From contig CAZJLJ010000002.1 of assembly GCA_964546935.1 (NCBI GenBank), positions 62,001 through 126,000 on the forward strand: DNA of 64,000 bases, given 5' to 3'. Shown here in pieces: positions 16,157 through 24,490 of the stretch. This DNA is from JALYTY01 sp964546935. GTDB taxonomy: Bacteria > Vulcanimicrobiota > Vulcanimicrobiia > Vulcanimicrobiales > Vulcanimicrobiaceae. How positions within the stretch are numbered: position 1 is the first letter of the stretch; each line of letters begins with the position of its first letter. The notes beneath the pieces were generated by a model. That model saw only the letters and a list, made by a program, of their open reading frames with translations. It was not told the origin of the DNA and searched no databases. A program made the position numbers and the translations under genes.

Positions 16157-17805
16157 TCGATGCCTTTTTCGTCGGCCGTTTCGATTGCGATCTCATAGCC
16201 GGCATCAGCGTGACGAACGACACCCATTCCGCAATCCGTCGTAAGAACGGCTTGCAGACGTTCTTGCGCATCTTTGGAACCGTCGGCAACCACGACCATG
16301 CCGGCGTGTAAGCTGTATCCGATGCCGACGCCGCCGCCGTGATGGAAGCTCACCCAATGGGCGCCCGCTGCGGTGTTCAACAACGCGTTGAGGATCGGCC
16401 AATCGGCGATCGCATCGGAACCGTCTTTCATCGATTCCGTCTCGCGGTACGGCGACGCGACGCTTCCGGTATCCAAGTGGTCGCGGCCGATAACGATCGG
16501 CGCTTTCACTTCTCCGGCGCGAACGAGTTCGTTAAAACGCAAACCGGCCTTCGCACGATCGCCGTATCCTAGCCAGCAAATTCGAGCGGGCAAACCTTGG
16601 AATGAAACGCGTTCTTTCGCGAGCTTGATCCACCGCTGCAACCCTGCATCATCCGGAAACATCTTCAGCAGTTCTTGATCGAGTCGCGTGATATCCGCCG
16701 GGTCGCCCGAAAGCGCTGCAAAGCGGAACGGTCCGGAACCCTCGCAGAAGAGCGGGCGAATAAACGCCGGCACGAATCCGGGAAAATCGAACGCACGTGC
16801 ATATCCGGCGCGCTGAGCTTGCGCACGCAAGTTGTTGCCGTAGTCGAAGACGACCGAACCTGCATCCAAGAAGCGCACCATCGCTTCGACGTGCTTTCCG
16901 CAGCTCTCCAATGCGCGGCGTTCGTACTCTTCAGGCGAGCTCTTACGCAGCCGTGCGGCTTCTTCTAATGTCAAGCCCTCCGGAACGTACCCGTCGATCA
17001 AATCGTGCGCGGAAGTTTGATCCGTAACGGCGTCGGGACGGAACCCTAAATCGTAGAGCGTCCAAAACTCGGTCGCGGCATTTCCTTCGTAGCCGATTGA
17101 AATCGCTTGGCCTTCTGCCTTTGCACGTTCAACTTCGCGCAGCGCTTCTTCGCGAGAGTCTACGACTTTATCGAGGTAACGCAAATCGCGCCGCCGTTCC
17201 AACCGCGAACGATCGACGTCGACGACGAGCGCGACGCCTTCGTTCATGGTGATGGCGAGCGGTTGAGCGCCGCCCATCCCGCCGATGCCGGCGGTCAAAC
17301 AAACGCGTCCCTTCAGCGTTCCGCCGTAATGTTGACGGGCAAGCTCCGCGAAAGTCTCGTATGTGCCTTGCACTATGCCTTGCGTGCCGATATAAATCCA
17401 CGAGCCGGCCGTCATCTGGCCGTACATCGTAAGGCCCTGGGCTTCCAATTCGCGGAAAACCTTCCAGTCGGCCCACTTCGGAACGAGGTTGGAATTTGCA
17501 ATAAGCACGCGAGGTGCGCGCTCGTGTGTCTTCCAAACCGCAACGGGCTTCCCGCTTTGGACCACCATCGTTTCGTCGCTCTTCAAGCGCTGCAACGTGC
17601 GAACCAACGCATCGAACGCGGGCCACGACCGCGCTGCACGGCCGTTGCCGCCATACACGACAAGATCTTCCGGACGTTCCGCAACGTCGGGATCCAAGTT
17701 GTTCATTAGCATGCGAAGCGCTGCTTCTTGTGGCCACCCGAGGCAGCTCAACTCGGTGCCGCGAGGCGCGCGAACGGTGCGCGGTCCGGAAATCGTCGTA
17801 GTCAT
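16144..17805 (-). CDS. hutU: Urocanate hydratase
   Basis: 553 residues from ATG 17805, the normal urocanase length. Adds water to urocanate using tightly bound NAD as electrophile. Characteristic segments are LVVYGGNGRAARSWPAF (~47-63), GGMGGAQPLAI (NAD binding), DQTSAHDLIDGYVP and the C-terminal GVGIGYSLHAGMVVVADGS. A frame extension to 17871 is rejected as not family-like. First gene of the hutU-hutI-hutF run; divergent from the GGDEF/EAL gene. Confidence 0.96.
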   Translation of the reverse strand: MTTTISGPRTVRAPRGTELSCLGWPQEAALRMLMNNLDPDVAERPEDLVVYGGNGRAARSWPAFDALVRTLQRLKSDETMVVQSGKPVAVWKTHERAPRVLIANSNLVPKWADWKVFRELEAQGLTMYGQMTAGSWIYIGTQGIVQGTYETFAELARQHYGGTLKGRVCLTAGIGGMGGAQPLAITMNEGVALVVDVDRSRLERRRDLRYLDKVVDSREEALREVERAKAEGQAISIGYEGNAATEFWTLYDLGFRPDAVTDQTSAHDLIDGYVPEGLTLEEAARLRKSSPEEYERRALESCGKHVEAMVRFLDAGSVVFDYGNNLRAQAQRAGYARAFDFPGFVPAFIRPLFCEGSGPFRFAALSGDPADITRLDQELLKMFPDDAGLQRWIKLAKERVSFQGLPARICWLGYGDRAKAGLRFNELVRAGEVKAPIVIGRDHLDTGSVASPYRETESMKDGSDAIADWPILNALLNTAAGAHWVSFHHGGGVGIGYSLHAGMVVVADGSKDAQERLQAVLTTDCGMGVVRHADAGYEIAIETADEKGIDWRL

Positions 17806-17852
17806 AACGCACCACAACTTTGCCACCCTCTGTGCCATAGCCTTGACCGAGG

Positions 17853-19979
17853 TTGGGTACGTTGGAATCACGGGTGGGATGCTGTTTTGCTCGGAGGCCC
17901 GCGATCGAAATCACGACGGGGAGCGACCGTCCCTCCGGCGCGCCCGCCCATACGCCGGAAGCAATCTTACAATCGCTGCCCGCATTCGTTGTGGCAGCCG
18001 ATAAAGATCTGTGCTTTGCCGCGATCAAAGGCTCAACTCAAGAGCATCTAGGGCTCGGCCGTGAAGCTGTTGAGAAACTGATCGGCGAGCCGCTGAAGAG
18101 TTACTTCACGGGAAGCGAAGGACACCGGATCGTCGCGCACTTCGAGCGCGCGTTAGAAGGCGAGCGGGTCAGCTTTGAGCTCGAATGGCACGGGAACTAC
18201 TACGCATGCCACGTTGCGCCGCTTATCGATAACGACTCCGCCGGTGCCGTTTGCGTCGGATTGGACATAAGTTCGCGCCGCCAGCTCGAAAGCGAACTCG
18301 ATTCGGAACGTCAAGCTCTTGCCGAAGCGCAACGGCTCGCCGGTTTGGGGAGTTGGGTTTACGACATTCGACGGGACGAACTCGTCATTTCGCCCGAACT
18401 CGCAAGATTGTTGGGCATCGAGCACCGCAAGGAACCTATTGCGTTCGCACACGTCGAACCGCTGTTCCATCCCGACGAAACGACGATGTTGACGCGCGAA
18501 AAAGAACGCCTGTTTCGCGAAGGCGGTTCCTACGATATAGATCATCGCATCGTACGTCCCGATGGGAGCATCCGTTTCGTTAAATCGCGAGGTCACGTCG
18601 ACCGCGACGACTCCGGACGTTCTTTCAGATGTGTGGGCACGATGATGGACGTAACGGCCCGCGTGGAAGCCCAGCAGGCCGCGGAGGTTTTGGCGTATCA
18701 CGATTCGCTGACCGGCCTGCCGAATCGCTCGCTTTTGAGCGACCGCCTTCGCCAAGCCATCGCGCGTTCCGAACGCGATCTCACACGTTTTCTCGTCCTT
18801 TTTATCGATCTTGACAACTTCAAGCGCATCAACGATTCGTTGGGCCACGCCGAGGGCGACGTGCTTCTAACCGAAATCGGCCAGCGTCTGCGCAATGCTA
18901 TTCGCAATACAGATACCGTAGCACGCGCCGGCGGCGACGAGTTCGTCGTGCTGATTTCCAACTCAAACGAAAACGAAGAGCAGACGGCACTGCGTAAAGT
19001 CCAAAACGTCTTTGCCGTTCCGTTCCGGTTGCGCGGCACAGAGTATTTCGTACGCGCCAGCATCGGCGTGGCGGCGTATCCCGATGATGCGAAAACGGAA
19101 CGCGAGCTGCTTCAATGCGCCGACAGCGCGATGTACGAAGCGAAGCAAGCCGGACGCAATGCGCTTCGCCGTTATCGCGGTACCGGCAACACCGCCCTGG
19201 AGCGCCGGATGCAGCTCGAGATCGATCTTCCCAAAGCCATGCGAGAACGCCAGTTACGTTTGCATTACCAATTACTGGTCGATGCTAAGACGCTGAAGAT
19301 CTCCGGCGTCGAGGCGTTGCTGCGTTGGGAACACCCGGTCCGTGGATTGCTCACGCCTACGTCGTTCATGGACGTCATGGAAGGCAGTGAATTTATCGCA
19401 CCGATCGGCGAATGGACGCTGCGCGAAGCGGCCACGCAAATCGTCGATTGGCGCAGACGCTTTAACTTGCCGCTGCGCTTGAATGTAAACGTGTCGGCGC
19501 GTCAGCTCGGGCGCAGCGATCACTTGGCAAGTCGCATCGCGCAAACGCTCGAAGCTTCCGGCCTCGAACCCGAAGCGCTTGAACTGGAAATCACTGAAAC
19601 AGCGATCGTTCAAGACCTAGAGCGCGTCATCGCTTTGCTTGCAGAGATCCGCGATCTTGGGGTCGGGATTGCAATCGACGATTTCGGTACCGGCTATAAC
19701 TCGTTGAGTTACCTCAAACACTTTCCCGTGACGGCGCTCAAGATCGACCGCTCGTTCGTCGCGGAATTGGGGGTCGACGCCTTCGATGAAGCAATTTCGT
19801 ACGCGGTTGCCGCACTGGGGAAAGCGTTGAACATCCGCGTCGTCGCCGAAGGCGTTGAGACGGAACAGCAGGCCGCCTCGCTCCTCGAACTGGGCTGCGA
19901 CGAGCTCCAGGGTTACTACTTCGCCCCACCCCTTAGCGCCGCGGAAACCGAAGCTCGCTTGGAGGGCGTCCTGAGCTAG
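17853..19979 (+). CDS. PAS-PAS-GGDEF-EAL cyclic-di-GMP enzyme
   Basis: About 708 residues. Two PAS domains (~36-140 and ~155-275), then a GGDEF domain with AGGDEFVV and an RxxD-like ERELLQ upstream, then an EAL domain with intact VEALLRWEHP, DDFGTGYNSLSYLK and LKIDRSF. Both catalytic signatures look intact, so it could synthesise and degrade c-di-GMP; many such hybrids favour one activity. No transmembrane segment is seen, so it senses a cytosolic signal. The N-terminal start is uncertain (TTG 17853 or GTG 17874). Diverges from hutU with ~47 bp between. Confidence 0.9.
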   Translation: MGTLESRVGCCFARRPAIEITTGSDRPSGAPAHTPEAILQSLPAFVVAADKDLCFAAIKGSTQEHLGLGREAVEKLIGEPLKSYFTGSEGHRIVAHFERALEGERVSFELEWHGNYYACHVAPLIDNDSAGAVCVGLDISSRRQLESELDSERQALAEAQRLAGLGSWVYDIRRDELVISPELARLLGIEHRKEPIAFAHVEPLFHPDETTMLTREKERLFREGGSYDIDHRIVRPDGSIRFVKSRGHVDRDDSGRSFRCVGTMMDVTARVEAQQAAEVLAYHDSLTGLPNRSLLSDRLRQAIARSERDLTRFLVLFIDLDNFKRINDSLGHAEGDVLLTEIGQRLRNAIRNTDTVARAGGDEFVVLISNSNENEEQTALRKVQNVFAVPFRLRGTEYFVRASIGVAAYPDDAKTERELLQCADSAMYEAKQAGRNALRRYRGTGNTALERRMQLEIDLPKAMRERQLRLHYQLLVDAKTLKISGVEALLRWEHPVRGLLTPTSFMDVMEGSEFIAPIGEWTLREAATQIVDWRRRFNLPLRLNVNVSARQLGRSDHLASRIAQTLEASGLEPEALELEITETAIVQDLERVIALLAEIRDLGVGIAIDDFGTGYNSLSYLKHFPVTALKIDRSFVAELGVDAFDEAISYAVAALGKALNIRVVAEGVETEQQAASLLELGCDELQGYYFAPPLSAAETEARLEGVLS

Positions 19980-19997
19980 CGTTGCGCGCATTATTAC

Positions 19998-20026
19998 TTG
20001 ACATTATCCGATATATCGAATAGCTT
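19998..20026 (+). promoter_or_regulatory. Promoter with palindromic operator before PadR pair
   Basis: TTGACA (19998-20003), 17-bp spacer, TAGCTT (20021-20026). The spacer contains the perfect palindrome CGATATATCG (20009-20018), extended to TATCCGATATATCGAATA with one broken pair. An operator within the spacer of the regulator's own promoter points to autorepression by the PadR protein. Confidence 0.7.
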
Positions 20027-20061
20027 ACGAGTAAGCACGGAAGTATTCGAGAGGATAGTCA

Positions 20062-20319
20062 ATGCTTTACGACATTCTGGCGGTGCTTTGGGGAGGCGCT
20101 GCGACACAGGGCGAGATCGCTCTGGGCGTCGCCGCCCGAACGGGAAAATTCCCATCCGAAGAGCTGTGCGACGGACACCTGTGGTTCCTCACGCAATTCG
20201 GCTTCGTAGACGAGCAAGAACACAAAGACTACGGCGTGTTGTACCACCTAACAAGAACCGGCTCGACGCTATTGGCGATGGCGGCCGGTCAAGAATCGAA
20301 TTGGAGAATCACTCAATAA
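20062..20319 (+). CDS. Small winged-helix-like protein cotranscribed with PadR
   Basis: 85 residues from ATG 20062, preceded by AGAGGA six bases upstream. The sequence pattern (LYDILAVLWGGAATQGEIAL ... LWFLTQFGFVDEQ ... VLYHLTRTGSTLL) follows the helix-helix-helix-wing order of MarR/PadR-like winged helices, including a final LTRTG like the LT-x-kG of PadR proteins, but it is shorter than a full regulator. The stop shares one base with the PadR ATG (TAATG). It might be a heterodimer partner or a degenerate duplicate; this is inference. Confidence 0.65.
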   Translation: MLYDILAVLWGGAATQGEIALGVAARTGKFPSEELCDGHLWFLTQFGFVDEQEHKDYGVLYHLTRTGSTLLAMAAGQESNWRITQ

Positions 20320-20840
20320 TGTTTAGACATGCGCACCGCCACGGTTTCGGCGGCCCCTTCGGCGAGGGGTTTCCGGGCTTTCCGCATGGGCGCGGCCGCC
20401 GCTTCGGCGGGCGTTCACGCGGCGAAATGAAGTACGAAATCCTTGAAACTTTGTTGAACGGGCCGCGCCACGGTTACGACATCATGCTGGAAATCGAAGC
20501 AAAGCGCGGATTGCGCCCTAGCCCGGGCTCGATTTATCCTGCGCTCCAAATGCTCGAAGACGGCGACTTCATTCGAGGAACCGAACGCGATGGAAAGCGT
20601 ACGTACGAAATCACCGACAAGGGCCGCGAGTTTTTACAACAACGCGAGACCGACGAACAAGGTTACGATGCCGAGAACATCTACGGCATCATCGGCGAAG
20701 CGATGCGGCAAGTGCACGGCATCAAAGATGCCGCAAAGCAAATTGCAAGAACCGGAAATATCGAGTCGTTTCGAAAAGCCGTCGCCGTGCTAGATAAAGC
20801 GCGGCGCGAACTCTTCGCGATTCTGGCCGACCACGTTTAG
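20319..20840 (+). CDS. PadR-family transcriptional regulator
   Basis: 173 residues. A His/Gly/Phe-rich N-terminal tail (HAHRHGFGGPFGEGFPGF) precedes the PadR winged helix: MKYEILETLLNGPRHGYDIM (~37-56), PSPGSIYPALQMLEDGDFI (~68-86) and TYEITDKGREFL (~95-106), then C-terminal dimerisation helices. The Gly/His-rich tail is common in PadR proteins and may bind metal. Target genes are unknown apart from probable autoregulation via the palindrome upstream. Ends 2 bp from the convergent hutH end. Confidence 0.92.
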   Translation: MFRHAHRHGFGGPFGEGFPGFPHGRGRRFGGRSRGEMKYEILETLLNGPRHGYDIMLEIEAKRGLRPSPGSIYPALQMLEDGDFIRGTERDGKRTYEITDKGREFLQQRETDEQGYDAENIYGIIGEAMRQVHGIKDAAKQIARTGNIESFRKAVAVLDKARRELFAILADHV

Positions 20841-20842
20841 CG

Positions 20843-22393
20843 TTAGGCGTTTGCTTTGCGGACTGCGTCTTCCGCCGCCGCAACGAGCGTGCCCGAACGG
20901 ATGAGTTCTCGCGCAACTTCTATGTCGGGCGCCGGAACACGGTCTTCGGTCCACGGCGCGATTCGTTCGCGCGAAACTTGATACGCCGCTTGCGTTCCAA
21001 CACCCGAACGCAGCGGGCGGCGGAAATCGGTAGCCGCAAGCGCACCCAACAACTCGCACGCTAGCGCACCTTCAACGTTATCCAATACGCGCACCAAATT
21101 GTTCGCCGACGTCATCCCCATGCTTACGTGGTCTTCTTGTCCGGCCGACGTGGGAATCGAATCGACGCTTGACGGCCAGCAAAGTCCTTTGTTGTCGTTT
21201 ACGAGCGCAGCAGCAGCATATTGCACGATCATCAAGCCCGATTGCAAACCGGAACGGCCGGTGAGGAAGAGCGGCAACCCACGATCTTCGGCGTTTAGCA
21301 GTAAGTACAAACGCCGCTCGCCGATCGACGCAAGTTCACTCACCGCAATCTTCAAGAAATCCATTGCCAACGCAATCGGCTCGCCATGGAAATTGCCGCC
21401 CGAGAGAAATTCGCCGTCTTCCGGAAAGACCAGCGGATTGTCCGTGACCGAGTTGGCTTCGATCTCGGTTACGCGACGCACGTGCGCAAGCGAATCGCGA
21501 ACCGCACCGTGCACAACCGGAATGCAACGATACGAGTACGGATCTTGAACCCGTCCGCATTCGCGATGCGAAAGCATGATTTCCGAACCGGCCAGAATCG
21601 CGCGCAAATTGTTCGCGACACGAATTTGACCCGCGTGCGGACGCAAATCGTTGATGCGCCGATCGAATACGCGGTCCGTACCGAGAAACGCCTCGAGCGA
21701 CATCGCACCGATAACGTCGGCGGCAGCGGCAAGGCGTTCAGCACGCAATACACCAAGCGCCGCGATTCCGGTCATGACTTGCGTACCGTTGATCAGCGCC
21801 AGGCCTTCTTTCGGTCCAAGGGTTACGGGACGAAGTCCGGCTTTTTCCAAAGCAACGGCGCTCGGCAAACGCTCGCCGCCGTAGAACGCGTCGCCTTCAC
21901 CGATCAACGTCAGGCTCATGTGCGCAAGAGGCGCTAGATCTCCGCTCGCGCCGACGGATCCCTGGCACGGAACGAACGGCGTTACTTCGCGATTCAGCAA
22001 CTCCGCTAAAAGTTCGAGTGTCTCAAGCTTCACGCCCGAATGTCCCGCGGCGAGTGAATTCACGCGCAGCACACCGGCGGCGCGAACGAGCCGTTCGGCG
22101 AGCGCAGCCCCGGTACCCGAAGCATGGCTTCGTACCAGATTCAATTGCAATTGCGCCGCATCCGCCGGATCGATTTGGACGTTCGCCAATCTTCCGAATC
22201 CGGTCGTTACGCCGTAGATCGCCTGACCGTCCGCAAATCGCGCATCGACGAAGGCCCTTGCCTTCGCGACTCTTTCGCGGGCAGGACCGGTTACGGTAAC
22301 GGGTGCACCGTCTGCGACCGCTTCGATCGCTTCAAGCGTGAGGTGACGACCGTCCAATTCAACGGTGGGAGGACTCGACAACGTGGATGCCAT
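20843..22393 (-). CDS. hutH: Histidine ammonia-lyase
   Basis: 516 residues. Deaminates L-histidine to urocanate, the first step of the hut pathway. The A149-S-G151 tripeptide that cyclises to the MIO prosthetic group is present in QGSVGASGDLAPLAHM, and the YGVTTGFG segment (~60-67) and FLSGGNFHGEP (C-terminal half) are typical. It is separated from hutU by the GGDEF/EAL and PadR genes, on the same strand as hutU-I-F, so it needs its own promoter. Confidence 0.96.
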   Translation of the reverse strand: MASTLSSPPTVELDGRHLTLEAIEAVADGAPVTVTGPARERVAKARAFVDARFADGQAIYGVTTGFGRLANVQIDPADAAQLQLNLVRSHASGTGAALAERLVRAAGVLRVNSLAAGHSGVKLETLELLAELLNREVTPFVPCQGSVGASGDLAPLAHMSLTLIGEGDAFYGGERLPSAVALEKAGLRPVTLGPKEGLALINGTQVMTGIAALGVLRAERLAAAADVIGAMSLEAFLGTDRVFDRRINDLRPHAGQIRVANNLRAILAGSEIMLSHRECGRVQDPYSYRCIPVVHGAVRDSLAHVRRVTEIEANSVTDNPLVFPEDGEFLSGGNFHGEPIALAMDFLKIAVSELASIGERRLYLLLNAEDRGLPLFLTGRSGLQSGLMIVQYAAAALVNDNKGLCWPSSVDSIPTSAGQEDHVSMGMTSANNLVRVLDNVEGALACELLGALAATDFRRPLRSGVGTQAAYQVSRERIAPWTEDRVPAPDIEVARELIRSGTLVAAAEDAVRKANA

Positions 22394-22438
22394 GGCGCGA
22401 GGTACTTCCGGCCTTCGCGCTCAGCGCCTTTCTACGAG

Positions 22439-22876
22439 TTACAGACCGTGCCAATTCACGGGCGGCGGCTGGACGAACGGCGGCACGTTCTCGATGACGA
22501 TCTGCTCGTGATCGAGCAACGGAATAGAGCGGAAATCCCCACCCTTCCATCGTTTGCCGTCGACGAGCACTGCGGGGTGCTTCCACGGCAAGTCACGGTC
22601 CCAAATGTCGAGGAAATTGCCGAGCGTGAAGACGCGGGCGACCGGCGCCTCGATGTGAATGATGCCGTCGGAGGTGTGGGTATGCAGCCAGTAAAGGCAC
22701 TGAGAGGCGTTGTTGATTCCTACACCCTCCGGAATCCGCACCGGCTTTCCGCGGTCGTAGATAGCCACGTGCGCGTGCACGTGTTGGACGACGCCCTCAG
22801 CCTGGTCGCACGTAATGCCGTCGATAGGGAGTGCCAAAAAAGCCTGCGCCATCAAAGCTGCAGCTAACAGAAGCAT
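22439..22876 (-). CDS. Secreted His-rich protein, possible metal-binding
   Basis: 145 residues from ATG 22876, beginning with a signal peptide (MLLLAAALMAQAFLALP). The mature part has a cluster of histidines: VVQHVHAHVAIYDRG (~28-42) and LYWLHTHTSDGIIHIE (~62-77), then FTLGNFLDIWDRDLPW. I have seen this pattern in uncharacterised secreted proteins but know no function. H-x-H-x-H and H-x-H spacing would suit divalent metal binding on a beta-sandwich. It follows hutH in direction only; no operon link is evident. Confidence 0.65.
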   Translation of the reverse strand: MLLLAAALMAQAFLALPIDGITCDQAEGVVQHVHAHVAIYDRGKPVRIPEGVGINNASQCLYWLHTHTSDGIIHIEAPVARVFTLGNFLDIWDRDLPWKHPAVLVDGKRWKGGDFRSIPLLDHEQIVIENVPPFVQPPPVNWHGL

Positions 22877-22999
22877 TCCGCCGTTTTGAACTTCAGGGCT
22901 CGATTCCCATCCGAAGTTTTGAAGATTTCTTGAGTACCCGGGGAGCCCACCGTGGCATGATCGTTTCAAGAATTAATTTCTTAGTTCTCGGGGGACGAG

Positions 23000-24490
23000 A
23001 TGTCGGTCATAGAGGTGGGCGAGGCCCTTCGAGCTCTTAAATACCGGCGAGGTGAGTTCGCCGACGAGCGCGCCCGGATGCGATTCGTCGCGCAGGTGCA
23101 CAGCGTGCTCAAGCCCGGCTCCGTTTCCCGGTTGATCTTCACGGCAACCATCGTGGAACGGGTTCCCTACAAAATGGTGGCGCGTGAGCTGGCGATTTCA
23201 TTGCGCCAATTCTTCCGGTTGCGCAACCAAATGATCGACGAAATTCGTGGGGGACTCGAAATCGAACGCGTCGACGTTGCCGAGCCCGCCAACGAAGATC
23301 GCGTGCAACTCGAAATCATTCGCCGGTTCTTCGAGCATGGCCGCACCCGCGCAGCCTCTGAGGCTCTGGATACCCTAATGAAGCGCTCGCTTCGCGGCGC
23401 CGAATTAATCGAAGCGATGGTGCTTCAGGCACGTGGCGCGAGCGATGCCGGAACACCCGCCGTCGCCCGCGAGCGCCTGGAAGAAGCGTCCCGAATAGCT
23501 CTGCGCTTCACCGCCGCGGAACGCATCGAACTGGAGCGCGAAATTGCAATGGCTTGGTCTTATGCGCTCTACTGCGACGGTTCGCGAGACGCGGCCATCG
23601 AGGCGGGCGAAAAAGTGCTGCCGGTACACGCTGTGGTTCCTTGCGCCGACCCGTACAAGGCGCGCAAGCTGGCGCGGCACGGGATCTTCCTAGCGGTTCA
23701 GCACGAGGAAGGCGGTTCGCTGGACATTGCGCTCGAGTACCTGCGCGCGGCGTTTATTGCGTTGGGCGCGCTCGAACGGCCGCCGGCTTCCGAGATCGCT
23801 CAAATCTTCGTCCATCGTGCGTTCGTGCGCGCCGGCATGACCGATGAAGTGGCGGCTGCGCCCAGAGACGCCACGGAAGCGATGCGGCACGCCGAATGGC
23901 ACGGTCTTTGTGCCGAACTCGTTTGGGCAAATCTTGCGCTTGCCATGGCTGCTTACTCTTCGAACCCCCTCGACATCGCCTGGCCCGCTGCAACACGAGC
24001 AATCCAGTTGGCACAAGAACATCTGGCCGGCGATCCGCTTGCGCGAACGCTCTTCCTTGTCTCGCGCTATGCGTGTGCGGCGGGCCGGCCGCGAGATGCC
24101 GTGCAGGCGGTTTTGAAAGCCAAGCCGCACGTCGGCAACAACAACTTGCTGCTCTCGATTTACCCGCTTGCCGAAGCGCGCGCGCAGCACGCGAGCGGAG
24201 ATGCACAAAGTACCATCGACGCCGCTACCCGAGCAATCGCGATGATGGAGGGACGAAGCAGTTCGCACTACATCGGTCTTGCGTACTTGAAGCGGGGATC
24301 GGCACGACTCTCACTCGGCGAGCAACACGTGCGCGAAGACGTAGATGCCGCGCTCCAGTATCTGGAACGTGGAGCACCGTTGAACGACCGCCTTGAAGCG
24401 CTCTCTCTATCCGCGTCGGTTACCCGAAATCGCATTCATATTCGCGAAGCCGATGAGCTGCGTCATCTTTTGTCAGCGGCGGCCGGCTGA
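23000..24490 (+). CDS. Sigma-region-like HTH plus TPR-like regulator
   Basis: 496 residues, start ATG 23000 after GGGGGACGAG. The N-terminal ~90 residues (LKPGSVSRLIFTATIVERVPYKMVARELAISLRQFFRLRNQM) resemble a sigma-70 region 4/LuxR-like helix-turn-helix, and the remainder is all-helical with tetratricopeptide-like repeats (Ala-rich, ~110-480). No kinase, receiver or ATPase is present. It resembles a stand-alone signalling regulator. It converges with the CadC-like/TPR gene, overlapping it by 18 bp. Confidence 0.6.
   Translation: MSVIEVGEALRALKYRRGEFADERARMRFVAQVHSVLKPGSVSRLIFTATIVERVPYKMVARELAISLRQFFRLRNQMIDEIRGGLEIERVDVAEPANEDRVQLEIIRRFFEHGRTRAASEALDTLMKRSLRGAELIEAMVLQARGASDAGTPAVARERLEEASRIALRFTAAERIELEREIAMAWSYALYCDGSRDAAIEAGEKVLPVHAVVPCADPYKARKLARHGIFLAVQHEEGGSLDIALEYLRAAFIALGALERPPASEIAQIFVHRAFVRAGMTDEVAAAPRDATEAMRHAEWHGLCAELVWANLALAMAAYSSNPLDIAWPAATRAIQLAQEHLAGDPLARTLFLVSRYACAAGRPRDAVQAVLKAKPHVGNNNLLLSIYPLAEARAQHASGDAQSTIDAATRAIAMMEGRSSSHYIGLAYLKRGSARLSLGEQHVREDVDAALQYLERGAPLNDRLEALSLSASVTRNRIHIREADELRHLLSAAAG

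Noticed and set aside
17870..17960. Possible c-di-GMP riboswitch before the GGDEF/EAL gene
   Set aside because: GC-rich hairpins are present, but I cannot find the conserved GEMM core; not supported.
17168..18028. 286-codon minus-strand frame over hutU and the GGDEF 5' end
   Set aside because: Overlaps two well-supported genes; Arg/Ser-rich, no domain.
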